From contig CANRCT010000035.1 in the NCBI GenBank assembly GCA_947629175.1, positions 1 through 33,071 of the forward strand: a DNA stretch of 33,071 nt, read 5' to 3'. The position numbers were made by a program, and so were the translations under genes. The DNA is from an uncultured Muribaculaceae bacterium (GTDB lineage Bacteria; Bacteroidota; Bacteroidia; Bacteroidales; Muribaculaceae). Below the pieces are notes generated by a model. It was not told where the DNA came from, did no database searches, and was given only the letters and a program-made list of their open reading frames with translations. Below, in pieces: positions 6,621-13,518 of the stretch (the first letter of the stretch is position 1; every line of letters starts with the position of its first letter).

Positions 6621-7390
6621 TTCTCTGCTGCAGTGTTTTTGAGGTCGCCCGGCGGATAGAACGGGAACATGTTGTCGACCATCCATTTGTTGGCCTTGTC
6701 AGGCGTCATTTTCCAGCCGCTGTTGCAGGTGCTGACTATCTCCACCACCGACGTGCCGAGCCCCTTCATCGAGTTTTCGAAAGCCTTGCGTATGGCTGCC
6801 TTGGCCTTGCGCACGGTGGCGGGGGTGTGAACCGACTGGCGGGTGACGTAGCACGTGCCGGGCAGCTGTGCGAGCAGTTCGGTGATGCGCAGCGGATGTC
6901 CGTTGAGGTCTACGCGACGTCCGTAGGGGGTGGTCGATGTCTTCATCCCTTCGAGGGTGGTCGGGGCCATCTGCCCTCCGGTCATGCCGTAGATGGCGTT
7001 GTTGATGAAGATTATGGCGATATTCTCGCCGCGGTTGGCGGCATGGATGGTCTCGGCGGTGCCTATGGCGGCCAGATCGCCGTCGCCCTGATAGGTGAAT
7101 ACGAGCCGGTCGGGGTTAAGCCGCTTGGCGGCGGTGGCCACTGCCGGCGCGCGCCCGTGGGCGGCCTCTATCCAGTCGATGTCGATATAGTTGTAGGCAA
7201 ATACGGCGCATCCCACCGGGGCTATTCCGATGGCGATATGCTCGGCGCCCATCTCCTCTATCACCTCGGCCACGAGCTTGTGGACCACTCCGTGGGAGCA
7301 GCCGGGGCAATAGTGCATATTGTTGTCGTTGAGCAGTCGCGGCTTTGTGCAGACCACGTTCTCCGCTCGTTTTATATCGTCGATATTCAT
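6617..7390 (-). CDS. korB: 2-oxoacid:ferredoxin oxidoreductase, beta (TPP) subunit
   Basis: A 257-residue thiamine-diphosphate-binding subunit. YCPGCSHG near the N-terminus, the GDGDLAAIGTAETIHAANR motif that binds the Mg-TPP diphosphate, and INNAIYGMTGGQ are all present. It decarboxylates the 2-oxoacid and passes electrons to ferredoxin. The start at 7390 (MNIDDIKRAE) overlaps the alpha-subunit stop by ATGA (7387-7390). An open frame continues further upstream but is shadow coding inside the alpha gene. Known relatives use 2-oxoglutarate (Kor) or 2-oxoisovalerate (Vor). Confidence 0.94.
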   Translation of the reverse strand: MNIDDIKRAENVVCTKPRLLNDNNMHYCPGCSHGVVHKLVAEVIEEMGAEHIAIGIAPVGCAVFAYNYIDIDWIEAAHGRAPAVATAAKRLNPDRLVFTYQGDGDLAAIGTAETIHAANRGENIAIIFINNAIYGMTGGQMAPTTLEGMKTSTTPYGRRVDLNGHPLRITELLAQLPGTCYVTRQSVHTPATVRKAKAAIRKAFENSMKGLGTSVVEIVSTCNSGWKMTPDKANKWMVDNMFPFYPPGDLKNTAAEK

Positions 7391-8472
7391 ATCCTGCTGA
7401 TGAATTTTTTGAGAGCGTCGGTCACCTCGGCCGGGCTCGGCACGATGCCTCCGAGACGTCCGAAGTGCTCCACGGGCACGCGGCCCGAGGTGGCTATCCT
7501 GACGTCGTCGATCATCTGGCCGGCGTTGAGCTCCACTACGAGCATCCCCTTGACGCGTTTCGAGAGTTCGGCAAGCGGCTTCTCCGGGAAGGGCCACAGG
7601 GTTATGGGCCTTACGAGGCCTACGCGGATACCCATCGAGCGGGCGTCGTCGATCGCCTTGGTGCATATGCGGGCCATGGAGCCGAAAGCCACGAAGATGT
7701 AGTCGGCGTCGTCGGTCAGATACTCCTCGTATCTCACTTCGTTCCGGCGTATACGTTCATATGTGGCCTGATAGCGGAGATTGTTCTCCTCCATCTTGTA
7801 GGAGTCAAGCTCAAGGGTGGTCATCACGTTGGGGCGGCGCCCGGCGGGACGGCCGGTGACGGCCCAGGGGCACTGCTCGGCGATCTCGCGCTCTGTGCGC
7901 CGCGGACGCTGGGGCGGAAGCACCACCTTCTCCATCATCTGGCCGACGATGCCGTCGGCGAGTATCATGGCTGGAGTGCGGTATTTGAAGGCCAGATCGA
8001 ATCCGAGACCGACGAAATCGGCCATCTCCTGCACTGTCGAGGGCGCGAGCACTATGAAATGATAGTCGCCGTGGCCGCCGCCGCGCGTGGCCTGATGATA
8101 GTCGGCCTGCGAGGGGTGGATGGTGCCGAGGCCGGGACCTCCGCGCATCACGTTGACCACCAGTGCCGGAAGTTCACCGGCGGCGATATACGAGAGGCCC
8201 TCCTGCATCAGGCTGATGCCGGGGCTCGACGATGATGTCATGACGGCCTTGCCTGTGGCGGCGCCGCCATAAACCATATTGATCGAGGCTACCTCGCTCT
8301 CGGCCTGCAGCACCACCATGCCGGTGGTCTCCCATGGCATCAGCGCCTCAAGGGTCTCGAGCACCTCGCTCTGCGGGGTGATGGGATAACCGAAATAGCC
8401 GTCGACGCCGTAGCGCACGGCGGCGTGGGCTATCGCCTCGTTGCCCTTCATGAGCCTCACTTCTTCATCCAT
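7387..8472 (-). CDS. korA: 2-oxoacid:ferredoxin oxidoreductase, alpha subunit
   Basis: A 361-residue alpha subunit with the pyrimidine-binding domain: KGNEAIAHAAV, GYFGYPITPQSE, LQAESEVASINMVYGG, TSSSSPGISLMQEG and RGGPGLGTIHPSQADY. A C-terminal domain II follows (YIFVAFGSMARI, VGLVRPITLWPFP). It is commonly annotated korA or vorB. The starts at 8481, 8478 and 8472 are in frame; MDEEVRLMKG at 8472 aligns best with the family, while 8481 would give an ATGA overlap with the ferredoxin stop. It has the second position of the ferredoxin-alpha-beta-gamma operon, a layout in which the four products form one cytosolic complex. Confidence 0.93.
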   Translation of the reverse strand: MDEEVRLMKGNEAIAHAAVRYGVDGYFGYPITPQSEVLETLEALMPWETTGMVVLQAESEVASINMVYGGAATGKAVMTSSSSPGISLMQEGLSYIAAGELPALVVNVMRGGPGLGTIHPSQADYHQATRGGGHGDYHFIVLAPSTVQEMADFVGLGFDLAFKYRTPAMILADGIVGQMMEKVVLPPQRPRRTEREIAEQCPWAVTGRPAGRRPNVMTTLELDSYKMEENNLRYQATYERIRRNEVRYEEYLTDDADYIFVAFGSMARICTKAIDDARSMGIRVGLVRPITLWPFPEKPLAELSKRVKGMLVVELNAGQMIDDVRIATSGRVPVEHFGRLGGIVPSPAEVTDALKKFISRI

Positions 8473-8477
8473 TGTCA

Positions 8478-8714
8478 TCATTCGGATTGTTTCGTTACAC
8501 GATACACGGTGATGCACCCATCGGGACATACCGTGGCGCAGGCCGCGCAACCGATGCATGCTTCGGCGTTGGCCGCAAAAGCGTAATGATAGCCGCGGTT
8601 GTTGACCTCCTTGGGCTGCAGGCTGAGCACCGAGCAGGGGCATGCCACCACACAAAGATCGCATCCTTTGCACCGCTCCATGTTGATATCTACAGCTCCG
8701 ATGAATTTTGCCAT
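8478..8714 (-). CDS. korD: Ferredoxin subunit of the 2-oxoacid oxidoreductase
   Basis: A 78-residue 2[4Fe-4S] protein with C15-x2-C18-x2-C21-x3-C25 and C53-x2-C56-x2-C59-x3-C63. An insertion between the clusters (about residues 28-50) is typical of the delta/ferredoxin subunit of Kor/Vor enzymes rather than of free ferredoxins. It is the first gene of the operon, directly behind the promoter, and would pass electrons out of the complex. Confidence 0.93.
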   Translation of the reverse strand: MAKFIGAVDINMERCKGCDLCVVACPCSVLSLQPKEVNNRGYHYAFAANAEACIGCAACATVCPDGCITVYRVTKQSE

Positions 8715-8742
8715 ATTATTGTCGTATTGTCAATGACCGGTA

Positions 8743-8750
8743 CAAAAGTA
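8743..8750 (-). promoter_or_regulatory. -7 box of the oxidoreductase operon
   Basis: On the minus strand TACTTTTG (8750-8743) matches TAnnTTTG, 28 bp ahead of the first start codon at 8714. I see no good -33 TTTG at the expected 19-21 nt spacing, so the promoter may need an activator. Confidence 0.5.
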
Positions 8751-8794
8751 ACATTTTTTCTACCAAAACGGCGTCATTTAACATAACCTTAACC

Positions 8795-8825
8795 TATGGC
8801 ACAAAAGCCGGTGTAATGTGCCATA
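8795..8825. terminator. Inverted repeat between alr and the oxidoreductase operon
   Basis: TATGGCAC (8795-8802) and GTGCCATA (8818-8825) form a perfect 8-bp stem around a 15-nt spacer, 16 bp after the MurF-Alr stop. No T-run follows on the minus strand, so it is not a classic terminator. It could stabilise the upstream mRNA end or be an operator for the operon promoter at 8750. Confidence 0.45.
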
Positions 8826-8841
8826 TCGCCGACAAGTCGGG

Positions 8842-11319
8842 TCATTCGCGGTAGTAGATGCGTTTCACGCGCGTGCTGACCGAGGTGAGCACTTCGTAGG
8901 GGATGGTGTCGAGGGCGTCGGACAGATCCTCCACCGGGACGTTGTCGCCGAAGATCTCCACGCGGTCGCCCACCTGACAGTCGGCGTCGGTGACGTCGAT
9001 CATGCAGGCGTCCATGCATATGTTGCCTATCGAGGGGCAGCGGTGTCCGTTGATCCACACCCGCATTCCGCCGTTGCCCAGATGACGGTCGATGCCGTCG
9101 GCGTAGCCCACCGGGATTGTGGCTATGCGCGAGCGGCGGGTGCATACGCCGCGGCAGCCGTAGCCGATAGGCGTGCCAGCGGGCCATTCGCGTATGGCGA
9201 TTATGACTGTGCGCAGCGACGACACCAGACGCAGTCCGGAGGGCTCGCCGCCGGGGAGGGTGGCCACGCCGTAGAGTCCTATGCCGAGGCGCACCATGTC
9301 GTACTGATGGTCGGGGAAGCGGACTATGCCGGCTGAGTTGAGGATATGGCGCATGATATAGTGGCTGAAAGCGCTCTGTATCTGCGCGCACATAGTGTCG
9401 AACTGCGCAAGCTGCTGCTCGGTATAAGAGTTGAGGTCGGGGCAGTCGGCAGTGGCCAGATGGGAGAAGAGCGACTGGATGCGCACCACCTTCTGGCGGC
9501 GCAGCAGGTCAATCAGCTCGGGGAGTTCCTCGGGAGTGAAACCGAGACGGTGCATGCCGGTGTCGAGCTTTATGTGTACCGGGAAATCGGTGACGCCGCA
9601 TTTCTCGCCCTCGCGGATGATCTCGCGGAGTATCGTGAAGGAGTATATCTCGGGTTCGAGCCGGTAGGCGAACATCGTCTTGTAGTTGACCACATGGGGG
9701 TTCATCACCATGACGGGCATCGTTATGCCTGCCTCGCGGAGCTCCACGCCCTCGTCGAGCACGGCAACGGCCATATATGCCGCTCCCTGGGCCTGCAGCG
9801 TCTTGGCGAGCTCGTAGCTTCCGGCGCCGTAGCCCGAGGCCTTGACCATGCATATTATGCCTGTGGTGGGGCGGAGCATGGAGCGGTAGAGGTTGAAGTT
9901 GGATACGAGGGCGTCGAGATTCACCTCCAGGACGGTCTCATGCTGGCGCGCCTCAAGCATTTCGGCGATCAGCTCGAAGTGGAAGCGCGAGGCTCCTTTG
10001 ACAAGTACGAGCTCGCGGTCGAAATCGTCGGCCGACATCTCCGAGAGCATGACCGAGGTCGACGGGAAGAACCGCGAGTCGGCCGGAAAATAGCGGGAAT
10101 TGGCCGAGATCTCCTCGCCCACGCCGATCACGCGGTCGACGCCGCGCTGGGCCAGCAGTCGGGCCACCTCGCGGTAGAGCCGCTGCGGTTCGAGCGTCTC
10201 GTGCATCACGTCGGAAATGATCGCAGTGACGGAGCGGCGCCCTGTGCGGCGCCGGTTCATGAAGTCGAGAGCGGGCTGCAGGGAGTTGAGATCGGATGTA
10301 TAGGCGTCGTAGATCACCAGGCAGTCGTTGACCCCCTCCTTCACCTCCATGCGCGTGGCCACCGGAGCAAGCTGCGACATGCGTGAGGCCGTCAGATCGG
10401 CCGGGCGGTTGAGGTAGAGCATTATGGCGAGGCAGTGGATGGCGTTCTGTATGTCAGACTCGGCTGTGAAAGGTATTGTCACTGCGCCGTCGCTTCTAAG
10501 ATAGGAAAACTCGATGTCGGTGGTCTCCTTATGTCGTCGGATCGCTGATATGAACAGCGGCCGGTCACTGTCGCGCATCGACCAGGCTATCTCTTTGGCG
10601 GGTATGCAGGCGTCGCTTACCGCTTCGCTGATCACCGGGTCATCGCCGTTGTAGATGATTACGTCGCAGTCGCGCATCAGTATCACTTTCTCGTCGCATT
10701 TGGCGCGGAGCGATGTGAACCCGTCGGCATGCTCCGGTCCGATGTTGGTGATGATGCCGATGTTGGGCTTTATGATGCTCTGTAGGGCCGGCATTTCGTC
10801 GGGGAGAGATATTCCGGCCTCGAAGATGGCAAGCGACGTGTCGGTGTCGAGTTCCCATATCGAGAGCGGCACTCCGATCTGGGAATTGTAGCTTCGGGGC
10901 GATCTGACTATCGAGTAGTCCGACGACAGCAGCTGATAGAGCCACTCCTTGACGGTGGTCTTGCCGCGCGAACCGGTGATGCCCACCACCGGTATGTTGA
11001 AGCGGCTCCTGTGGGTGCGGGCGAGATCCTGCAGTGCTCTTGTGACGCTCGGCACGAGCAGGATGACGGCGTCGGTAGCATCGGCCATGTCGTCGGGTAT
11101 GTGGCGCGCAACGAAGTGGCGCACTCCGCTGTCGTAGAGCTCTCGCATGTAGCGGTGTCCGTCGTTGTTGCGGGTGCGGATGGCGAAGAACAGCGATTGT
11201 GCGGGATAGGTCAGCGAACGGCTGTCGGTCAGCAGTATGGAGATTTCATAGTCGGGATCGGCCGACGACGGGAGTTCGGCATGGATGATCTCGGCTATCC
11301 GTGATATCTTATAGTTCAT
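8842..11319 (-). CDS. murF-alr: Bifunctional MurF ligase / alanine racemase
   Basis: A fusion of 825 residues. The N-terminal half is UDP-MurNAc-tripeptide:D-Ala-D-Ala ligase-like, with P-loop GITGSRGKTT (113-122, K120), GPEHADGF and a C-terminal ligase domain. The second half (about 463-825) is a fold III PLP alanine racemase with the PLP lysine K493 (VKASGYGAG), KLDTGMHRLGF, catalytic Tyr Y739 (VGYADG) and the terminal VSTRVKRIYY. Together these make D-Ala and use D-Ala-D-Ala to finish the peptidoglycan precursor in the cytosol. Such fusions are widely annotated in Bacteroidota. The usual Tyr-Gly-His-Gly after the PLP lysine reads YGAG here. The start at 11319 overlaps the GSCFA stop by ATGA; an open frame further upstream is a shadow. 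Confidence 0.95.
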   Translation of the reverse strand: MNYKISRIAEIIHAELPSSADPDYEISILLTDSRSLTYPAQSLFFAIRTRNNDGHRYMRELYDSGVRHFVARHIPDDMADATDAVILLVPSVTRALQDLARTHRSRFNIPVVGITGSRGKTTVKEWLYQLLSSDYSIVRSPRSYNSQIGVPLSIWELDTDTSLAIFEAGISLPDEMPALQSIIKPNIGIITNIGPEHADGFTSLRAKCDEKVILMRDCDVIIYNGDDPVISEAVSDACIPAKEIAWSMRDSDRPLFISAIRRHKETTDIEFSYLRSDGAVTIPFTAESDIQNAIHCLAIMLYLNRPADLTASRMSQLAPVATRMEVKEGVNDCLVIYDAYTSDLNSLQPALDFMNRRRTGRRSVTAIISDVMHETLEPQRLYREVARLLAQRGVDRVIGVGEEISANSRYFPADSRFFPSTSVMLSEMSADDFDRELVLVKGASRFHFELIAEMLEARQHETVLEVNLDALVSNFNLYRSMLRPTTGIICMVKASGYGAGSYELAKTLQAQGAAYMAVAVLDEGVELREAGITMPVMVMNPHVVNYKTMFAYRLEPEIYSFTILREIIREGEKCGVTDFPVHIKLDTGMHRLGFTPEELPELIDLLRRQKVVRIQSLFSHLATADCPDLNSYTEQQLAQFDTMCAQIQSAFSHYIMRHILNSAGIVRFPDHQYDMVRLGIGLYGVATLPGGEPSGLRLVSSLRTVIIAIREWPAGTPIGYGCRGVCTRRSRIATIPVGYADGIDRHLGNGGMRVWINGHRCPSIGNICMDACMIDVTDADCQVGDRVEIFGDNVPVEDLSDALDTIPYEVLTSVSTRVKRIYYRE

Positions 11320-12293
11320 GTTATGGATGGTATGACGTTTCTGAGATAAGGATGGCGCGCGGCGAGTTCCTCTGCCATGCGGGCGGTAGCTGCGGTGAAT
11401 GCCGGGTCGGGCCGGCCGCTGAGAGGGCGGTGGGAGAGACGGCGCGTCAGTCGCAGGCATTCGTCGGCGAGTGCGGCGGTCGGCTGGTCGAAAAACGAGT
11501 CGGCGAAGAGCCCGAACACGTAGTCTGCCGCCTGCCCGGTGGGATGCCTCATGTCGGTGTCGTAAAAGCGGTAGTCGCGCAGGTCGTCTATGAGGGCCTC
11601 GAAAGCCGGGAAATAGACTGCGGGAGCGTCGGGCCGGTCGAGCAGCCCGACGGCCTGCTCGGCGGCGAGCATCAGAGTGGATTTGGAGAGCTGGTTGCCG
11701 TGATGGCCGTCGGCCGCGTGTCTGATGGGGCTCACGGTGACGATCACCGCCAGTCCGGGAGCCGCTGCGCGCATGGCTTCGCAAGCCTCGGCTATCAGCC
11801 GTGCGCTCTCGTCGACAGTGAGCATCCGGCGTTCGAACAGCGACGCCGGCATCTTGTGGCAGTTGGCCACCGTCGCGCCGTTGGATCGCAGGGCGAATAC
11901 CCAGGCTGTGCCGAGGGTTATTATGGCGGTCTTTGCTTGTCGGAGCGCCTCGGCCGCCTCGCGCAGGCGGTGGTTGAACTGCTCTGCGGCGCTCTCTGCA
12001 GTGCCTTCGAACGACAGAAGCGTGTGGCACAGCCATGACCGCCACCTCGCCTCGTGGCAGAAGAGCTCATCGGGCGCGAACACCTCTTCGCCGGCAATCC
12101 GGCACGCAGCCGCGGCTACTGAAGCCGGGTTGTAGAGCGTGCCGAAAGGATTGGCGGTGACGGTGAAAAGACGGTCGGTAAGCCGGCGCGCCACGGCGTC
12201 GGCGAAGCACGATCCGAGCGTCACCACCGGAGTGCGGTGGCTGACAAGCCCCTTGCGGTCGAGCGGGGCTACCGGAGTGCGGAACTGCATCAT
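11316..12293 (-). CDS. GSCFA domain protein
   Basis: A 325-residue cytosolic protein with the family signature LGSCFAD near residue 27, followed by NPFGTLYNP, LGTAWVF, VSPIRH and a late DMRHPTG. GSCFA proteins resemble SGNH/GDSL hydrolases (first block with Ser, late block with His), and their substrate is not established. The gene overlaps murF-alr by ATGA, so it is co-translated with cell-wall precursor enzymes; this pairing recurs in Bacteroidales. A role in wall or glycan acyl chemistry is inference. Starts at 12293 and 12290 are adjacent Met codons. Confidence 0.9.
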   Translation of the reverse strand: MMQFRTPVAPLDRKGLVSHRTPVVTLGSCFADAVARRLTDRLFTVTANPFGTLYNPASVAAAACRIAGEEVFAPDELFCHEARWRSWLCHTLLSFEGTAESAAEQFNHRLREAAEALRQAKTAIITLGTAWVFALRSNGATVANCHKMPASLFERRMLTVDESARLIAEACEAMRAAAPGLAVIVTVSPIRHAADGHHGNQLSKSTLMLAAEQAVGLLDRPDAPAVYFPAFEALIDDLRDYRFYDTDMRHPTGQAADYVFGLFADSFFDQPTAALADECLRLTRRLSHRPLSGRPDPAFTAATARMAEELAARHPYLRNVIPSIT

Positions 12294-12320
12294 CTTGCCG
12301 TCAGAGTTTTAATCCGACCG

Positions 12321-12328
12321 CAAAGTTA
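12321..12328 (-). promoter_or_regulatory. -7 box of the GSCFA-murF-alr operon
   Basis: On the minus strand TAACTTTG (12328-12321) matches the Bacteroidota -7 element and is followed by CGG, 28 bp ahead of the start at 12293. A TTTG lies upstream, but with a spacer of about 24 nt. Confidence 0.55.
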
Positions 12329-12400
12329 CAAAATCTCCCGCTTATTCCCCACCAAAATCTCCCCGCCCCGCCTCGCTTCTGCCGTAAAAATTCGCCGCGT

Positions 12401-12418
12401 TTTTACATTTATGTAAAA
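12401..12418. promoter_or_regulatory. 18-bp palindrome TTTTACAT-TT-ATGTAAAA
   Basis: Perfect dyad TTTTACAT (12401-12408), TT spacer, ATGTAAAA (12411-12418). The size and symmetry are those of a dimeric repressor or activator operator. It lies about 75 bp upstream of the GSCFA-murF-alr -7 box, a position suited to activation. The regulator is unknown. Confidence 0.45.
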
Positions 12419-12596
12419 CATATTGCATAACTTCACTATCTCCACTCTGGCTATGCTTTCCACCTTCTTCGGACAACCGATTATTACGGTTAGTTAAACT
12501 CATTAACAGTTAATTGTGATGTCTTCGCAATTAAACTCGTGTTTTCAGGGTAATAGAGTTATGCTGGGGAAGAAAGTGATATCGCATTAAATAAAT

Positions 12597-12620
12597 AAGA
12601 GCGGCCGTGCGACTGCTCTT
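12597..12620 (-). terminator. Weak terminator after the NYN gene
   Basis: AAGAGC (12597-12602) and GCTCTT (12615-12620) form a 6-bp stem followed on the minus strand by ATTTATTTAAT. It is about 75 bp after the NYN stop codon. The short stem makes this tentative. Confidence 0.35.
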
Positions 12621-12694
12621 TCCGACCGGGCGAAACCGATCTCTAAAATCGTTGCTTGCGCAAGCGAAGTATTTCTTCCAAAGGAAACCTACCT

Positions 12695-13327
12695 TTATTG
12701 AAAATCTTTCCATTTTGGTGGAATATGCAAATCGAAATCCGGAATTGCAAGATGAAAAACATCCGGGAGAATGCATTGCTTGAATCTGCTCTCATACTGT
12801 TTGAGCTGCACTGGCTTACTTGATGCCATTGACGCAAGATTGCTTGAATACTGGTGAGGTGGAAAATAAACCACAACTTTGTGTCTGGCTTCCATTGCCA
12901 ATTCGATTGCCGGAATCATATCGCTGTCGGCAGATACAACAATCGCGAGGTCGCAGTTATCCTGATAAGCGTCGGCAACAATTTGTGTTGCAATACGTAC
13001 ATCAGTTTCCTTCTCTTCATGTGTATGGATTTTGTTTCCGCACTTGAAACAAGTTATCTCTTTTTTAAGGTATTTTCCAAGTATCAATTTGAATTTGGGG
13101 TTTTCTTTATTTGCTTGAAAAAATGCGCTCTGACGCAGACTTTGGTCAATGTCATCTACTCTTGCCGAAAAATATTTGACGGCAATAAGCTCCTGGTTGG
13201 GTCGCATGAACATCTCAAATAGCTTGACTATATCAAGCCAATAATATTTTTTCCACCGGGCATCCTTTTTTAGTCCGTAATAGAAATTGAATCCGTCTAT
13301 GTAGACAATTACGCGCTGTTTATCCAT
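12695..13327 (-). CDS. NYN-domain (PIN-like) RNase-type protein
   Basis: A 210-residue protein of the NYN/LabA-like DUF88 group, a PIN-like fold in which clustered acidic residues bind metal for RNA cleavage. The acidic set is visible: D11 (VYIDGFNFYYGL), D109 (KETDVRIATQIV), D126, and D134/D136 (SADSDMIPAI). A CxxC-x4-HxH insert (C93, C96, H101, H103) just before D109 may bind zinc. The start at 13327 (MDKQRVIVYIDG) is preferred over a GTG at 13342 that lies inside a leader hairpin. It stands alone with its own promoter and is AT-richer than both neighbours, which suggests horizontal gain. Many relatives are of unknown biological role; RNA processing or defence is possible but not shown. A different frame beyond the stop (FPLEEILRLRKQRF) raises a small chance of a frameshifted C-terminus. 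Confidence 0.85.
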   Translation of the reverse strand: MDKQRVIVYIDGFNFYYGLKKDARWKKYYWLDIVKLFEMFMRPNQELIAVKYFSARVDDIDQSLRQSAFFQANKENPKFKLILGKYLKKEITCFKCGNKIHTHEEKETDVRIATQIVADAYQDNCDLAIVVSADSDMIPAIELAMEARHKVVVYFPPHQYSSNLASMASSKPVQLKQYESRFKQCILPDVFHLAIPDFDLHIPPKWKDFQ

Positions 13328-13336
13328 AAAAAGTAA

Positions 13337-13390
13337 GCCCACCTTAATTGGGGTGGGCGAGCCTTAGTATTTTCCACCTAAGGGCGATAA
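13337..13390 (-). promoter_or_regulatory. Two-hairpin 5' leader of the NYN gene
   Basis: In the predicted mRNA leader, CCTTAG/CTAAGG forms a first hairpin (about 13363-13384). GCCCACC (13358-13352)/GGTGGGC (13343-13337) forms a second one with a CCAATTAA loop, ending 9 nt before the start codon and followed by TTACTTTTT. The second would sit across the ribosome-binding region. The NYN product is a predicted RNase, so autoregulation by cleavage of this leader is an attractive but unproven idea. Confidence 0.55.
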
Positions 13391-13397
13391 GGTTTTG

Positions 13398-13428
13398 CAA
13401 AGGTAATAATTTATTTACCTCTTACAAA
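13398..13428 (-). promoter_or_regulatory. Promoter of the NYN gene
   Basis: On the minus strand TTTG (13428-13425), a 19-nt spacer and TACCTTTG (13405-13398) match the Bacteroidota consensus closely. The predicted leader is about 60 nt. Confidence 0.8.
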
Positions 13429-13518
13429 ATATAAACGCTGAAATATGCTGATGAGTTTATCTTTTTTGTTTTATGTTTAATATATAGACCATGCCGGCAG
13501 TGGCGAGATAAGTAATTA

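Larger units (their letters stand above)
12294..12694. other. 400-bp AT-rich spacer upstream of GSCFA
   Basis: No gene is visible. From right to left it holds the weak terminator of the NYN gene, an AT-rich stretch with TTAATTG (12511-12517)/CAATTAA (12529-12535), the palindrome at 12401-12418 and the GSCFA promoter. A short GC-rich patch (12655-12668) carries the self-complementary GCTTGCGCAAGC. The mix looks like a long regulatory spacer or a site of past insertion of the NYN gene. Confidence 0.5.

Noticed and set aside
12643-12694. Possible frameshifted C-terminal tail of the NYN protein (FPLEEILRLRKQRF in another frame).
   Set aside because: The 210-residue product already covers the full NYN domain; without homologue alignment a frameshift cannot be claimed.
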